Origin: Aliihoeflea sp052435735
GTDB lineage: Bacteria > Pseudomonadota > Alphaproteobacteria > Rhizobiales > Rhizobiaceae
Reading direction: 5' to 3'
Length of the DNA stretch: 64,000 nucleotides
NCBI GenBank assembly: GCA_052435735.1
Contig: JBQVNB010000002.1
Span: forward strand, 186,001 to 250,000
Positions within the stretch are counted from its first letter, which is position 1. Every line of letters begins with the position of its first letter. The position numbers and the translations under genes are program-made. The notes below the pieces were generated by a model, which was not told the DNA's origin, searched no databases, and saw nothing but the letters and a program-made list of their open reading frames with translations. This document shows positions 8,006 through 16,501 of the stretch, piece by piece.

Positions 8006-9985
8006 ATGACGCCAGACCGTTCGTTTCGCGCTGAAATCCAAGGATTGCGAGCCATCGCCGTCGTCAGCGTGGTGGTCTTCCACGTCTGGCCGTGGGCCCT
8101 GCCCGGCGGTTATGTCGGGGTGGATGTGTTCTTCGTCATCTCCGGCTATCTGATCACCGGGCTGCTGCTGCGCGAGATCGAGGCGAGCGGGCGCATATCG
8201 ATCCTGCAATTCTACGAGCGGCGGGTGCGCCGGCTGGTTCCGGCCGCGACGCTCGTTCTTCTGGCCGTCGCGCTCGCCATTCCGCTGCTGCCCGAATCGC
8301 GCTGGGAGGACACGGCGATCGAAATCGCGGCGTCCGCGCTCTATGTCGAGAACTGGCGCCTCGCTTGGCTGGCGGTCGATTATCTCGGCGCTGAAAACCC
8401 GCCGAGCCCGATCCAGCATTACTGGTCGCTGTCGATCGAGGAGCAGTTCTACATCTTCTGGCCGCTGCTGATGGTCGCCGGCGCGGTTCTGGCGCGGCGC
8501 ATGGGCGCGCAGGTGCGCAGCGTGCTTCTGGCGCTCCTGGCGCTCGTCACCGCCATCTCCTTCGTCGCCTCGCTGGTGCTGACGCGCACCGACCCGGCGC
8601 AGGCCTATTTCGTCACCCACACCCGCATCTGGGAAATGGGCATCGGCGGGCTTCTGGCGATGGCTCGCCTGCCTGCGCCGCGCCCGCTATTGGCCGAGCT
8701 GTTGCGCTGGAGTGGACTTCTCGCGATCCTCGCCGCTGCGCTCGTCCTTTCAGGCGCCACGGCGTTTCCCGGCTATGCCGCACTCCTGCCGACCCTCGGT
8801 TGCGCCGCCGTCATCCTCGCCGGCTCGGCATCCGTGTGCTTCAGCCCGATGCGACTTCTCGAAGCCCGTCCCGCGCAATATGTCGGCGACATCTCCTATT
8901 CGGCCTATCTGTGGCATTGGCCGCTCATCGTGTTCGCGACGGTGCATCTGGAAGGGCCGATGCCGCTGCATGTCGGACTGGCGCTGATCGCGGCGACCAT
9001 CGTTCTGGCGCATCTGACGAAACACCATCTGGAAGACCGCTTCCGCCGCCCCGGCGCAACGCCGCCGCTGCGCGTGGTGGCAGCCGGCGCGGCCTCGATC
9101 GGTGCCTGCATCGCCGCGGCCTTCGCCATCTATGGCTCGTCCGCACTGCAGCCTGCATCCAGCGCGGTCGCCGCTGCGGGTTCCTATCCGGGGCCAGCCG
9201 CCCTGATCGATGGCGCATCGGTGCCGCAGGTCGACGCTTTCATGCCGGTCGAGATCGACTCCTGGGACGATTTGCCCGAAGCCTATGGCTCCGGCTGTCA
9301 CCTCGACATCGAGACGACCGAACTCAATCCGTGCCGGTTCGGCCCCGCCGACAGCCCGGTTCGCGTCGTTCTGGCAGGCGATTCCCACGCCGCGAATTGG
9401 ATACCCGCCTTCGAGGCCATCGCCGGCCGCCAAAACTGGTCGGTCGAAACGCACACGAAGTCGGGCTGCCCGGTGATGGTCGACGCACTGCGCACGGCGG
9501 GCCGCACCTATGACGAATGCCGCGACTGGGGCGAGCGCGTGCTGGAGATGATCGAGGCCGAAAAGCCCGACATGGTCGTTCTGTCGATGTCCGCCGGCGC
9601 GCGGCTCGATGACCGGAAAGCCAAGCTGGGCGACAGCCTTCGCCGCACCTGGGCCCGGATCGAGGAGACAGGCACGCGCCTCGTCCTCATCGCGGACACG
9701 CCGCGGCACAAGGTGAAGCCGGCCGAATGTATCGAGGAAGACCCGGCCTGCGCCTCGCCGCGCGCCGAGGTGATGCGTCCCGACCCGATGATCGCCGCGC
9801 TCGGCGACGCTTCATCGCCGCAACTCATCGACATGAATGACGGGCTGTGCACCGAAACCGAGTGCCCGATGGTCATCGGCAACGTCGTCGTCTGGCGCGA
9901 CGCCCATCATCTGACGGCCACCTACTCGCGAATGCTCGCGCCCTACCTGGCGGAGCGCTTGCCGAGGGTGGAGGCGGGGAGTTGA
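8006..9985 (+). CDS. OafA/YrhL-type acyltransferase with C-terminal SGNH domain
   Basis: A 659-residue O-acyltransferase that modifies surface polysaccharide, probably by O-acetylation. Residues ~5-345 are the acyltransferase-3 membrane domain with about ten membrane segments; EIQGLRAIAV and GVDVFFVISGYLI are the family hallmarks, and YWSLSIEEQFY is the usual later motif. Residues ~430-659 are an SGNH hydrolase-like domain: LAGDSHAANW gives the Gly-Asp-Ser-His block, and WRDAHHLT gives the Asp-x-x-His block. ATG 8006 is chosen because AGAGA precedes it and the family begins close to this point; an upstream TTG at 7970 is less likely. Confidence 0.9.
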   Translation: MTPDRSFRAEIQGLRAIAVVSVVVFHVWPWALPGGYVGVDVFFVISGYLITGLLLREIEASGRISILQFYERRVRRLVPAATLVLLAVALAIPLLPESRWEDTAIEIAASALYVENWRLAWLAVDYLGAENPPSPIQHYWSLSIEEQFYIFWPLLMVAGAVLARRMGAQVRSVLLALLALVTAISFVASLVLTRTDPAQAYFVTHTRIWEMGIGGLLAMARLPAPRPLLAELLRWSGLLAILAAALVLSGATAFPGYAALLPTLGCAAVILAGSASVCFSPMRLLEARPAQYVGDISYSAYLWHWPLIVFATVHLEGPMPLHVGLALIAATIVLAHLTKHHLEDRFRRPGATPPLRVVAAGAASIGACIAAAFAIYGSSALQPASSAVAAAGSYPGPAALIDGASVPQVDAFMPVEIDSWDDLPEAYGSGCHLDIETTELNPCRFGPADSPVRVVLAGDSHAANWIPAFEAIAGRQNWSVETHTKSGCPVMVDALRTAGRTYDECRDWGERVLEMIEAEKPDMVVLSMSAGARLDDRKAKLGDSLRRTWARIEETGTRLVLIADTPRHKVKPAECIEEDPACASPRAEVMRPDPMIAALGDASSPQLIDMNDGLCTETECPMVIGNVVVWRDAHHLTATYSRMLAPYLAERLPRVEAGS

Positions 9986-9993
9986 CGGGATCG

Positions 9994-10020
9994 CGTTAAA
10001 CGGCGAAGGCGTAACGCGGG
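9994..10020 (+). terminator. Intercistronic hairpin
   Basis: CGCGTTA and TAACGCG form a perfect 7-bp stem around a 13-base loop, just after the acyltransferase stop and before the ribosome-binding site of the next gene. There is no T-tract, so it may stabilise or attenuate rather than terminate. Confidence 0.35.
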
Positions 10021-10036
10021 CTCCGAGGATGAAGAT

Positions 10037-11230
10037 TTGAAGATTGCCATCACGAACTATACCGGCGACCGTCAGAATTGGGGGTGCCAATCGACCAGCC
10101 GTGGACTGGAGCGCTTCTTGACGAAGCATGCACCGGGTGCAGAGATCACGACTCTTCCACTGCGTTCGAAATTTCCCGATCTAAAAGGAATTCCGCGTGC
10201 CGAGCTGAGGCAAGAGCTCGACGATATCCTGCACGGGCGAAGCCAATCGCTCCGTATCGCGCGCGCGATCTACACCGAAGAAGAGCTTCATGAGTTGGAG
10301 CACGCCGACCTCGTCCTCTTTCAAGGCGAAGGGACTATGGTTGGGACGACTTTCTACAATGGGGAGAATCTGCTCGTCGCTCCCATCGTGTGCACCAAGC
10401 TTTTTGAAAAGCCGGTCTGGTCAATCAATCAAACCGTCTTTTCAATCGAGCCGACATTCACCGGCTTCATGGCCGAAGTCTATCGGACCGTGTTCGAGCG
10501 AAACTTCGTCCGTGAAGCTGCTTCCCGGTCATATCTGCAAGAAATGGGTGTTGAGTGCTCGCTCGTGCCGGACATGGCGTTCTACGACGATCTTGCCAGC
10601 GACGGTACGCAGTCGGCCGCCAGCGGAACCTATGCCGCGCTGTCCGGCATGGCCCGTATCGAACGTCTCCCCGAAGCGACCTTTCTGAACATCGCCGGCC
10701 AGTTGATCGATCGCTATTCGCGCGTTGTGATAGTGGCATCCACCAATATGGATACTGAAATGGCGGCTCGGGCCAAGGCTCGCTTCGGCGATCAGTTGGA
10801 GATCATCGGAGCTGACCAACCACGTCAGCGCGCCTATGAGGCCATCCGGGATGCGGAAGTATTCGTCAGTGGCCGCTACCACATGAACATTTTCGCGGCC
10901 AAAGCAGTAACGCCGTTTTTGTCGTTTCTTTCGAACACGCACAAGAACCACGGGCTCAATCAGATGCTCGGATATCCTCTGAGCCCGAAACTGCTGGACG
11001 AGAATTACGATCTCCGCGCTGACCTCGATTGGATCGAGGCGCATCGCGATGAACTGGTCGGGACGCTGGTAAAGAGCCGCGATGCGATCTCGCGCTTCCT
11101 GGACAGCGCGAATATTTTCGAAGCGTCATCGGCGGACGTCGATTTCCGGCCTACCGGATCGGTGGACGAGCCCGTCGTCGAGGACGCTGACTACTTCCGA
11201 GTTCTCAACGGTCCTAAACCTGTGGCGTAG
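10037..11230 (+). CDS. Polysaccharide pyruvyl transferase family protein
   Basis: A 397-residue protein with the family's N-terminal TNYTGDRQNWGCQS segment, DLVLFQGEGTMVG (nucleotide-fold strand and glycine loop) and a C-terminal VFVSGRYHMNIFAAK segment matching the SRxH-type acceptor motif. It would attach a pyruvate ketal to a sugar of the polysaccharide, or act on a related acceptor. The TTG start at 10037 is supported by GAGGA at 10024-10028, eight bases upstream. The gene is less GC-rich than its neighbours. Its 3' end overlaps the convergent GT29-like gene by 17 bases. It is the second such domain in the locus, after the fusion at 3871. Confidence 0.8.
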   Translation: MKIAITNYTGDRQNWGCQSTSRGLERFLTKHAPGAEITTLPLRSKFPDLKGIPRAELRQELDDILHGRSQSLRIARAIYTEEELHELEHADLVLFQGEGTMVGTTFYNGENLLVAPIVCTKLFEKPVWSINQTVFSIEPTFTGFMAEVYRTVFERNFVREAASRSYLQEMGVECSLVPDMAFYDDLASDGTQSAASGTYAALSGMARIERLPEATFLNIAGQLIDRYSRVVIVASTNMDTEMAARAKARFGDQLEIIGADQPRQRAYEAIRDAEVFVSGRYHMNIFAAKAVTPFLSFLSNTHKNHGLNQMLGYPLSPKLLDENYDLRADLDWIEAHRDELVGTLVKSRDAISRFLDSANIFEASSADVDFRPTGSVDEPVVEDADYFRVLNGPKPVA

Positions 11231-12650
11231 CTGACCCCTCAGGAGCCGCAAGGCGTTTTGCTACACGGTTGATCACCTCGTCTTCGGAGAGATTCAAAAT
11301 GGCGGTAAGGACGTCGTCTGCCTCGACGATGCCAGCGCGAAACCATTTCTGAACGAGCCGGAAGTTGCGCAGCACGTCATGGCCGAGGAAAGACTGAACG
11401 AGCTTGATGTCGTAATTCAGATAGCCGCTGTAATGCGGAGCGTCGCCGAGGAAGAAATCGGCGTTGAAAATCTTTATGCGGGCGGGGCCGAAACGGCTCA
11501 GATCGTGCACGATCTTGGGCACCGCGTAGGCGTTCATCCGGTAGTATGGATTGAAGATCGTGCCGACGCGCACCGGCAGGATCGCCCGATAAAGGGCGAG
11601 AGCCTCGGGATCGTCAAAGCGCATCACTGCAAAGGACAAGGGCCGCTCGCGCAGGCTGGTCAGAATCTCCTCGCGGTTTTCCGGCTCGAAATTGCCGTTG
11701 AAATAGGTGACGTCGGTGCGCGTGCCGATTAGGGGTGCATGGGCGGAAATGGTCTCGTGAGCGCGGAAATTGGTGCGTACGACGAGATCGAAAGCGTCGA
11801 TTTCGGCGCCATGCGCAATGCCGGTATTGCCGGGCGCCACGATCGCGATGCTTCGACCGGCCACAAGCCGGCAAAACCTCTCGTCATCGTCGTCACGGCC
11901 AGCGTTCGCACCAAGTGCGGCAGCGGTATTCGTGTTTGCGGCAAGACGTGCAAGGCCGATGGCGAGTTCGCGCGCCTCATCTGTCTGGTGACCATTGAGA
12001 TAGGATTGTGCCGTGGGCAGGTCGCCAGCATCGGCAAATGCAGTCGCCGTATCGCATCGCAGCGTATCCAGGATTGTCGATGGCGGAGCGCTTGAACGCC
12101 GCGCGACCATGGATGCCTGTGCCTTCGCCGCATAGGCCGCGCGCGGCCAACCCTGGCGGTACAGATGCACATAGGCGACGAACCACCAACTCTCGGGAAG
12201 AACCTCGGGGTCACGCGCGGACTGGATGAGCGCCAGGGCCGCTGCTTCCCCTTCCATTGCGGGCGTGTCGTCGATCAATCGCCAGAGTGACGTTGCGGTC
12301 GTGCGGTGACTGTCCTGCTGCAGCAGGTGGCCGAACCGGTCGACCCAGGAAGCCAGTGCTTCATCGGTGCGTGACGCGTCCAGCCAGGCACTGCGGGCGC
12401 CAACCATATCTCGATCCATGGCCAAAGCGAATGCGACGCGATGTCTGCCGTCCAGACGGTATCCCCCTCCGGGAAAAGTACGCGCGAACGGATTGCGCCT
12501 CGGTCGTTCTTTAGCTTCTTCGATCGTGACGGCCTCTTCGTACGCTCGCGCGGCTGCCGCCCATTGGCCGGCGCGCTGATATGCTCGCCCACGTGCTAGC
12601 GGCTGCTTGATTCGCGCGATGGCACTTTCGTCGAATGCGGCTTCGGCCAA
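11214..12650 (-). CDS. GT29-like (sialyltransferase-fold) protein with helical-repeat N-terminus
   Basis: About 478 residues if it starts at TTG 12650, which has AAGAGGA just upstream. The frame stays open further upstream but there it only mirrors the neighbouring DUF2793 gene, so the exact start is unsure. Residues ~1-250 contain TPR-like helices such as RGRAYQRAGQWAAAARAYEEA. Residues ~260-440 resemble glycosyltransferase family 29: SIAIVAPGNTGIAHGAEID, then DAFDLVVRTNF, corresponds to the L-sialyl motif region, and ARIKIFNADFFLG to a later strand. Transfer of an acidic sugar is possible. No sialic-acid or Kdo synthesis gene is visible nearby. It converges on and overlaps the pyruvyl transferase gene. 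Confidence 0.65.
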   Translation of the reverse strand: MAEAAFDESAIARIKQPLARGRAYQRAGQWAAAARAYEEAVTIEEAKERPRRNPFARTFPGGGYRLDGRHRVAFALAMDRDMVGARSAWLDASRTDEALASWVDRFGHLLQQDSHRTTATSLWRLIDDTPAMEGEAAALALIQSARDPEVLPESWWFVAYVHLYRQGWPRAAYAAKAQASMVARRSSAPPSTILDTLRCDTATAFADAGDLPTAQSYLNGHQTDEARELAIGLARLAANTNTAAALGANAGRDDDDERFCRLVAGRSIAIVAPGNTGIAHGAEIDAFDLVVRTNFRAHETISAHAPLIGTRTDVTYFNGNFEPENREEILTSLRERPLSFAVMRFDDPEALALYRAILPVRVGTIFNPYYRMNAYAVPKIVHDLSRFGPARIKIFNADFFLGDAPHYSGYLNYDIKLVQSFLGHDVLRNFRLVQKWFRAGIVEADDVLTAILNLSEDEVINRVAKRLAAPEGSATPQV

Positions 12651-12741
12651 GTCGTCCTCTTGCTGTAGCAAGCCCTCATGCGGCAGGCACCCCCATATAT
12701 GAGGAGTGCCGCCGCCTGACCAGCCCGACGGCAGGGTTCGC

Positions 12742-13821
12742 TCAGCTCGCGGCGCGGTAGACCAGCAATCCGCGCGCGACGAAACCTTGCCCGGACGGCA
12801 CGTTGGCGACCGTGAGGGCGCTCGCGACGCCGGGTCCAAGGCCAAGGCAGGTGAAGTAGGTCGTGCCCGATTCCGGCCGCGTGACCAGCGTCTGCGCATT
12901 GGCTGGATAGGTCGTGCCGCTGCCGTGCTGGAACGTGTTGGCGACCATCGGGTCGTCGACGAGGACGGGCAGGCCGGCGATGCGAAGCTGGCCGAAGGCG
13001 GTTCCGTAAACCGGGGTGGCAGCAACATGCACCAAGGCAATGACGAGATCGCCGATGCGCCAGTAGGCGCCGGCTTGCGTCGCATAGCTGACGGAAAGGT
13101 CGCCGGGCGAGGCGAAGGTGAGCGTCGGTGTGAAATCACCCGATTGGAAGGTCGAAAGAAGCGAGCCATCGCCGATTCGCAGGCCGTGCGGCAGGGCGGG
13201 CGCGCCATCGGCGGCGTCGATGACGACCGCTTCCTTCCATGTCGTGCCGTCATGCGACAGCTTGATATGAAAATTGTCCGTTCCAGCCGTTCCCATTTCC
13301 GCCCGCCCGGAAAAGCCCGTCTGGAAGAGGAGGCTCGCCGTATCGGTTGTGGCCGCCTTGTTGACGGTGAGCCGGTGGCTGTCACCGTCGTGGCTGAACA
13401 GGCTGGCGGGCGAGCTGACCGCGAGGCGGTTGGCTTCGCTGGCCGTGGCATTGAGGCCGAGCATGTCGGCATCGGTGCCGCCCGAGGTGACGTTGGTCCA
13501 CGCAGCGCCGTCATGGACGACGAACTCGCCATCGTCGCGGACCCAGGCAAGCCAGCCTTCGCGGGGCATCAGAAACGTCCAGCCGCCGTCCTGTGCAAGG
13601 GCGACGCGCCCGTCCTGGCCGGCCCATGGTGCTTCTGCGCCCGCAGGCACGATGTAGCGCGCGCCTTCGGAAACGGCGCCTTCGGGTGTCGATTCGGTCC
13701 GGCTGGCGACGCTCAGTTGCACCACGGCGTCGAGGATGCGCAGCGCTTCATTGTGGGTGACGTGCTTCTGCGCCTGGGACGGGAGGATGAAGGGCAGGTC
13801 GAGATGGGGGGTGGCGGTCAT
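12742..13821 (-). CDS. DUF2793 domain-containing protein
   Basis: A 359-residue protein whose start LPFILPSQAQKHVTHNEALR is the signature of DUF2793, an alphaproteobacterial domain often found in prophage or tail-like contexts. The C-terminal part is rich in Gly, Ala, Thr and Val with beta-strand character, suggesting a fibre-like or jelly-roll binding module. An AAGGAG ribosome-binding site lies seven bases before the ATG at 13821. No phage genes flank it; it sits between polysaccharide genes, divergent from wecB. Function is unknown; attachment to a surface or to glycans is only a guess. Confidence 0.7.
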   Translation of the reverse strand: MTATPHLDLPFILPSQAQKHVTHNEALRILDAVVQLSVASRTESTPEGAVSEGARYIVPAGAEAPWAGQDGRVALAQDGGWTFLMPREGWLAWVRDDGEFVVHDGAAWTNVTSGGTDADMLGLNATASEANRLAVSSPASLFSHDGDSHRLTVNKAATTDTASLLFQTGFSGRAEMGTAGTDNFHIKLSHDGTTWKEAVVIDAADGAPALPHGLRIGDGSLLSTFQSGDFTPTLTFASPGDLSVSYATQAGAYWRIGDLVIALVHVAATPVYGTAFGQLRIAGLPVLVDDPMVANTFQHGSGTTYPANAQTLVTRPESGTTYFTCLGLGPGVASALTVANVPSGQGFVARGLLVYRAAS

Positions 13822-14049
13822 CGGGTTCTCCTTTTGTGCCGATCCTAATGCAGCGGGAAGGAAAGGGGATAAGTTCGCCGAATGCGCCCCGCCCGGTTCT
13901 GCACGGTGCGGGCGCGGGGATTGTCAGGGGGAACCAGATCGCGTAACACCCGACCCGCCATTCAATGCCGCCGGCCGGCCTTCCATCATGCTTGACGTCC
14001 ACAAGGACCTCGTGTGGGGCTTTTCCAGAACCGACCCAGGAGTTTGTCC

Positions 14050-15189
14050 GTGAGTGCACTCAAAGTGCTGACCGTTACCGGCACGCGACCCGAGGCCATC
14101 AAGATGGCGCCGCTGATCCAGGCGCTGGCGCGCGACGCGAGATTCGAATCGGCCATCTGCGTCACCGCCCAGCACCGCCAGATGCTCGACCAGGTGCTCG
14201 AACTTTTCGATCTGGTGCCCGATTTCGACCTCGACATCATGAAGCCGGGACAGAACCTGTCGGGCATCACGGCCTCGATCCTGACCGCGATCGGCGAGGT
14301 TTTCGAGAGCTTCAAGCCGGACATCGTGCTGGTGCACGGCGACACGACCACGACGCTGGCGACCACGCTGGCCGCCTATTATCACAAGATTCCGGTCGGC
14401 CATGTCGAAGCGGGCCTGCGCACAGGCAATCTCTATTCGCCCTGGCCCGAGGAGGCCAACCGCAAGCTGACGGGCGCGCTCGCCGCGCTGCATTTCGCCC
14501 CGACGGACGGCTCGCGCACCAACCTTCTGCGCGAGGGCATCGACGAGGCCAGCATCCACGTCACCGGCAACACGGTGGTCGATGCGCTGCTGCATGTCGT
14601 CGACAAGACGCAGACCGACGCGACGCTGCAGGGCGAGTTCGCCGGGGAGTTCGATTTCCTCAGCGACGATCGCAAGCTGATCCTCGTCACCGGCCATCGT
14701 CGCGAGAGCTTCGGCGGCGGGTTCGAGCGCATCTGCCAGGCGCTTTTGGAGATCGTGCAGGATTTCGACGACGTGGAAATCCTCTACCCGGTTCATCTCA
14801 ATCCGAATGTCCGCGAGCCGGTCAACCGGCTGCTCGCCGGCGTCGATCGCGTGCATCTCATCGAGCCGGTCAACTATCTGCCCTTCGTCTGGCTGATGAA
14901 CAGGGCGCATCTGATCCTGACGGATTCGGGGGGAATCCAGGAAGAGGCGCCTTCGCTTGGCAAGCCCGTCCTCGTCATGCGCGAGACGACGGAGCGGCCC
15001 GAGGCGGTCGATGCGGGGACGGTTCGGCTGGTGGGTACGGATGTCGACCGGATCGTCGGCGAGATCGGCGAATTGCTGCGCGATCGCGACGCCTACGACC
15101 GGATGAGCATGGCACACAATCCTTATGGCGACGGCAAGGCCTGCGAGCGCATCCTCGACGCGCTGGCCACTAGATTTGAGAAGCACTGA
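14050..15189 (+). CDS. wecB: UDP-N-acetylglucosamine 2-epimerase (non-hydrolysing)
   Basis: Interconverts UDP-GlcNAc and UDP-ManNAc in the cytoplasm, feeding the next gene. The 379-residue length is normal. Motifs include TGTRPEAIKMAPLI at the N-terminus, VGHVEAGLRTGN, TGHRRESFGGGFERI and TDSGGIQEEAPSLGKPVLVM with ETTERPEA in the UDP site. GTG 14050 is chosen because AGGAG at 14037-14041 sits eight bases upstream and MSALKVLTVTGTRPE is the family beginning; an in-frame GTG at 14014 lacks such support. wecC starts five bases after its stop codon. Confidence 0.93.
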   Translation: MSALKVLTVTGTRPEAIKMAPLIQALARDARFESAICVTAQHRQMLDQVLELFDLVPDFDLDIMKPGQNLSGITASILTAIGEVFESFKPDIVLVHGDTTTTLATTLAAYYHKIPVGHVEAGLRTGNLYSPWPEEANRKLTGALAALHFAPTDGSRTNLLREGIDEASIHVTGNTVVDALLHVVDKTQTDATLQGEFAGEFDFLSDDRKLILVTGHRRESFGGGFERICQALLEIVQDFDDVEILYPVHLNPNVREPVNRLLAGVDRVHLIEPVNYLPFVWLMNRAHLILTDSGGIQEEAPSLGKPVLVMRETTERPEAVDAGTVRLVGTDVDRIVGEIGELLRDRDAYDRMSMAHNPYGDGKACERILDALATRFEKH

Positions 15190-15193
15190 TTTC

Positions 15194-16450
15194 ATGACCT
15201 ACAAGACAATTTCCGTCATCGGCCTCGGCTATATCGGCCTTCCCACCGCCGCCGTCTTCGCCTCGCGCAAGACCAAGGTGATCGGCGTCGACGTCTCCAC
15301 GCGCGCCGTCGAGGCGATCAACCAGGGCAAGATCCACATCGTCGAGCCCGATCTCGACGTGGTGGTCCACGCGGTGGTGACGGAAGGATGGCTGCGCGCG
15401 ACGACGACGCCGAAGCCGGCGGATGCGTTCCTGATCGCGGTGCCGACGCCGTTCAAGGACGGCAACCAGCCGGACCTCGCCTATATCGAGGCGGCGTCGA
15501 AGGCGATCGCGCCGGTTCTGAAGGCGGACGACATCGTCATCCTGGAATCCACCTCGCCCGTCGGTGCGACGGAGGAGATGGCGGCATGGCTGGCCGAGGC
15601 GCGGCCTGACCTGACCTTCCCGCAGACACATGGCGAGGCGTCCGACATTCGCATCGCCCATTGTCCCGAGCGCGTCCTGCCCGGCCACGTTCTGCGCGAA
15701 CTCGTCCAGAACGACCGCGTCATCGGCGGCATGACGCCGAAATGCTCGCAGGCGGCGGTCGATCTCTACAAGATCTTCGTCGAGGGCGAGTGCATCGTCA
15801 CCGACGCCCGGACGGCCGAGATGTGCAAACTGACGGAGAACAGCTTTCGCGACGTGAACATCGCGTTCGCCAACGAACTCTCGCTGATCTGCGACAAGCT
15901 GGACATCGATGTCTGGGAACTGATCAGCCTTGCGAACCGGCATCCGCGCGTCAACATCCTGCAGCCGGGCCCCGGCGTCGGCGGTCACTGCATCGCGGTC
16001 GATCCGTGGTTCATCGTCGCGCGCACGCCGAACGAGGCGCGTCTCGTGCGCGTCGCACGCGAGGTGAATGACGCCAAGCCGCACTGGGTGATTTCGAAGG
16101 TCAAGGAAGCGGTCGGCGCGTTTCTTCTCGACAATCCCGACCGCACGGCGCGGGATGTGACGATCGCCTGCCTCGGCCTGACCTTCAAGCCGAACATCGA
16201 CGATCTGCGCGAAAGCCCCGCCGTCGAGATCGCCGAGGAACTGGCGCGAACGCTGGAAAGCCGGCTGCTCTTCGTCGAGCCGAACGTGGAAGAACTGCCG
16301 AAGGGCCTTGCAGGCCGCGAGAAGGTCGATCTCGCGACGGCTGTCGAGACGGCCGACGTCCTGCTCTTGCTGGTGGCGCATAACGAGTTCAAGAAGCTCG
16401 GCACCATGGTCCGCCCCGGCCAGACGCTCTTCAAGGCGACCGCGCTCTAG
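15194..16450 (+). CDS. wecC: UDP-N-acetyl-D-mannosamine dehydrogenase
   Basis: Oxidises UDP-ManNAc to UDP-ManNAcA with two NAD, giving an acidic sugar donor. The 418-residue protein has the Rossmann motif VIGLGYIGLPTAA at its start, the central helix ENSFRDVNIAFANELS and the catalytic cysteine in GVGGHCIAVDPWF (Cys266). The C-terminal domain contains GLTFKPNIDDLRESPAVEIA. ATG 15194 follows wecB directly, so the two form an operon. The polymer probably contains a mannosaminuronic acid residue. Confidence 0.93.
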   Translation: MTYKTISVIGLGYIGLPTAAVFASRKTKVIGVDVSTRAVEAINQGKIHIVEPDLDVVVHAVVTEGWLRATTTPKPADAFLIAVPTPFKDGNQPDLAYIEAASKAIAPVLKADDIVILESTSPVGATEEMAAWLAEARPDLTFPQTHGEASDIRIAHCPERVLPGHVLRELVQNDRVIGGMTPKCSQAAVDLYKIFVEGECIVTDARTAEMCKLTENSFRDVNIAFANELSLICDKLDIDVWELISLANRHPRVNILQPGPGVGGHCIAVDPWFIVARTPNEARLVRVAREVNDAKPHWVISKVKEAVGAFLLDNPDRTARDVTIACLGLTFKPNIDDLRESPAVEIAEELARTLESRLLFVEPNVEELPKGLAGREKVDLATAVETADVLLLLVAHNEFKKLGTMVRPGQTLFKATAL

Positions 16451-16501
16451 CGGCAGTTGGAAGACAGGCGGGAGGGCGGCTCGGCAGAACGGACAGACGT
16501 C

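Noticed and set aside
12651..13550. Possible 300-codon N-terminal extension of the GT29-like gene
   Set aside because: The extension is Ser/Pro/Arg-rich and overlaps, on the same strand in another frame, the well-supported DUF2793 gene. The gene is therefore started at 12650.
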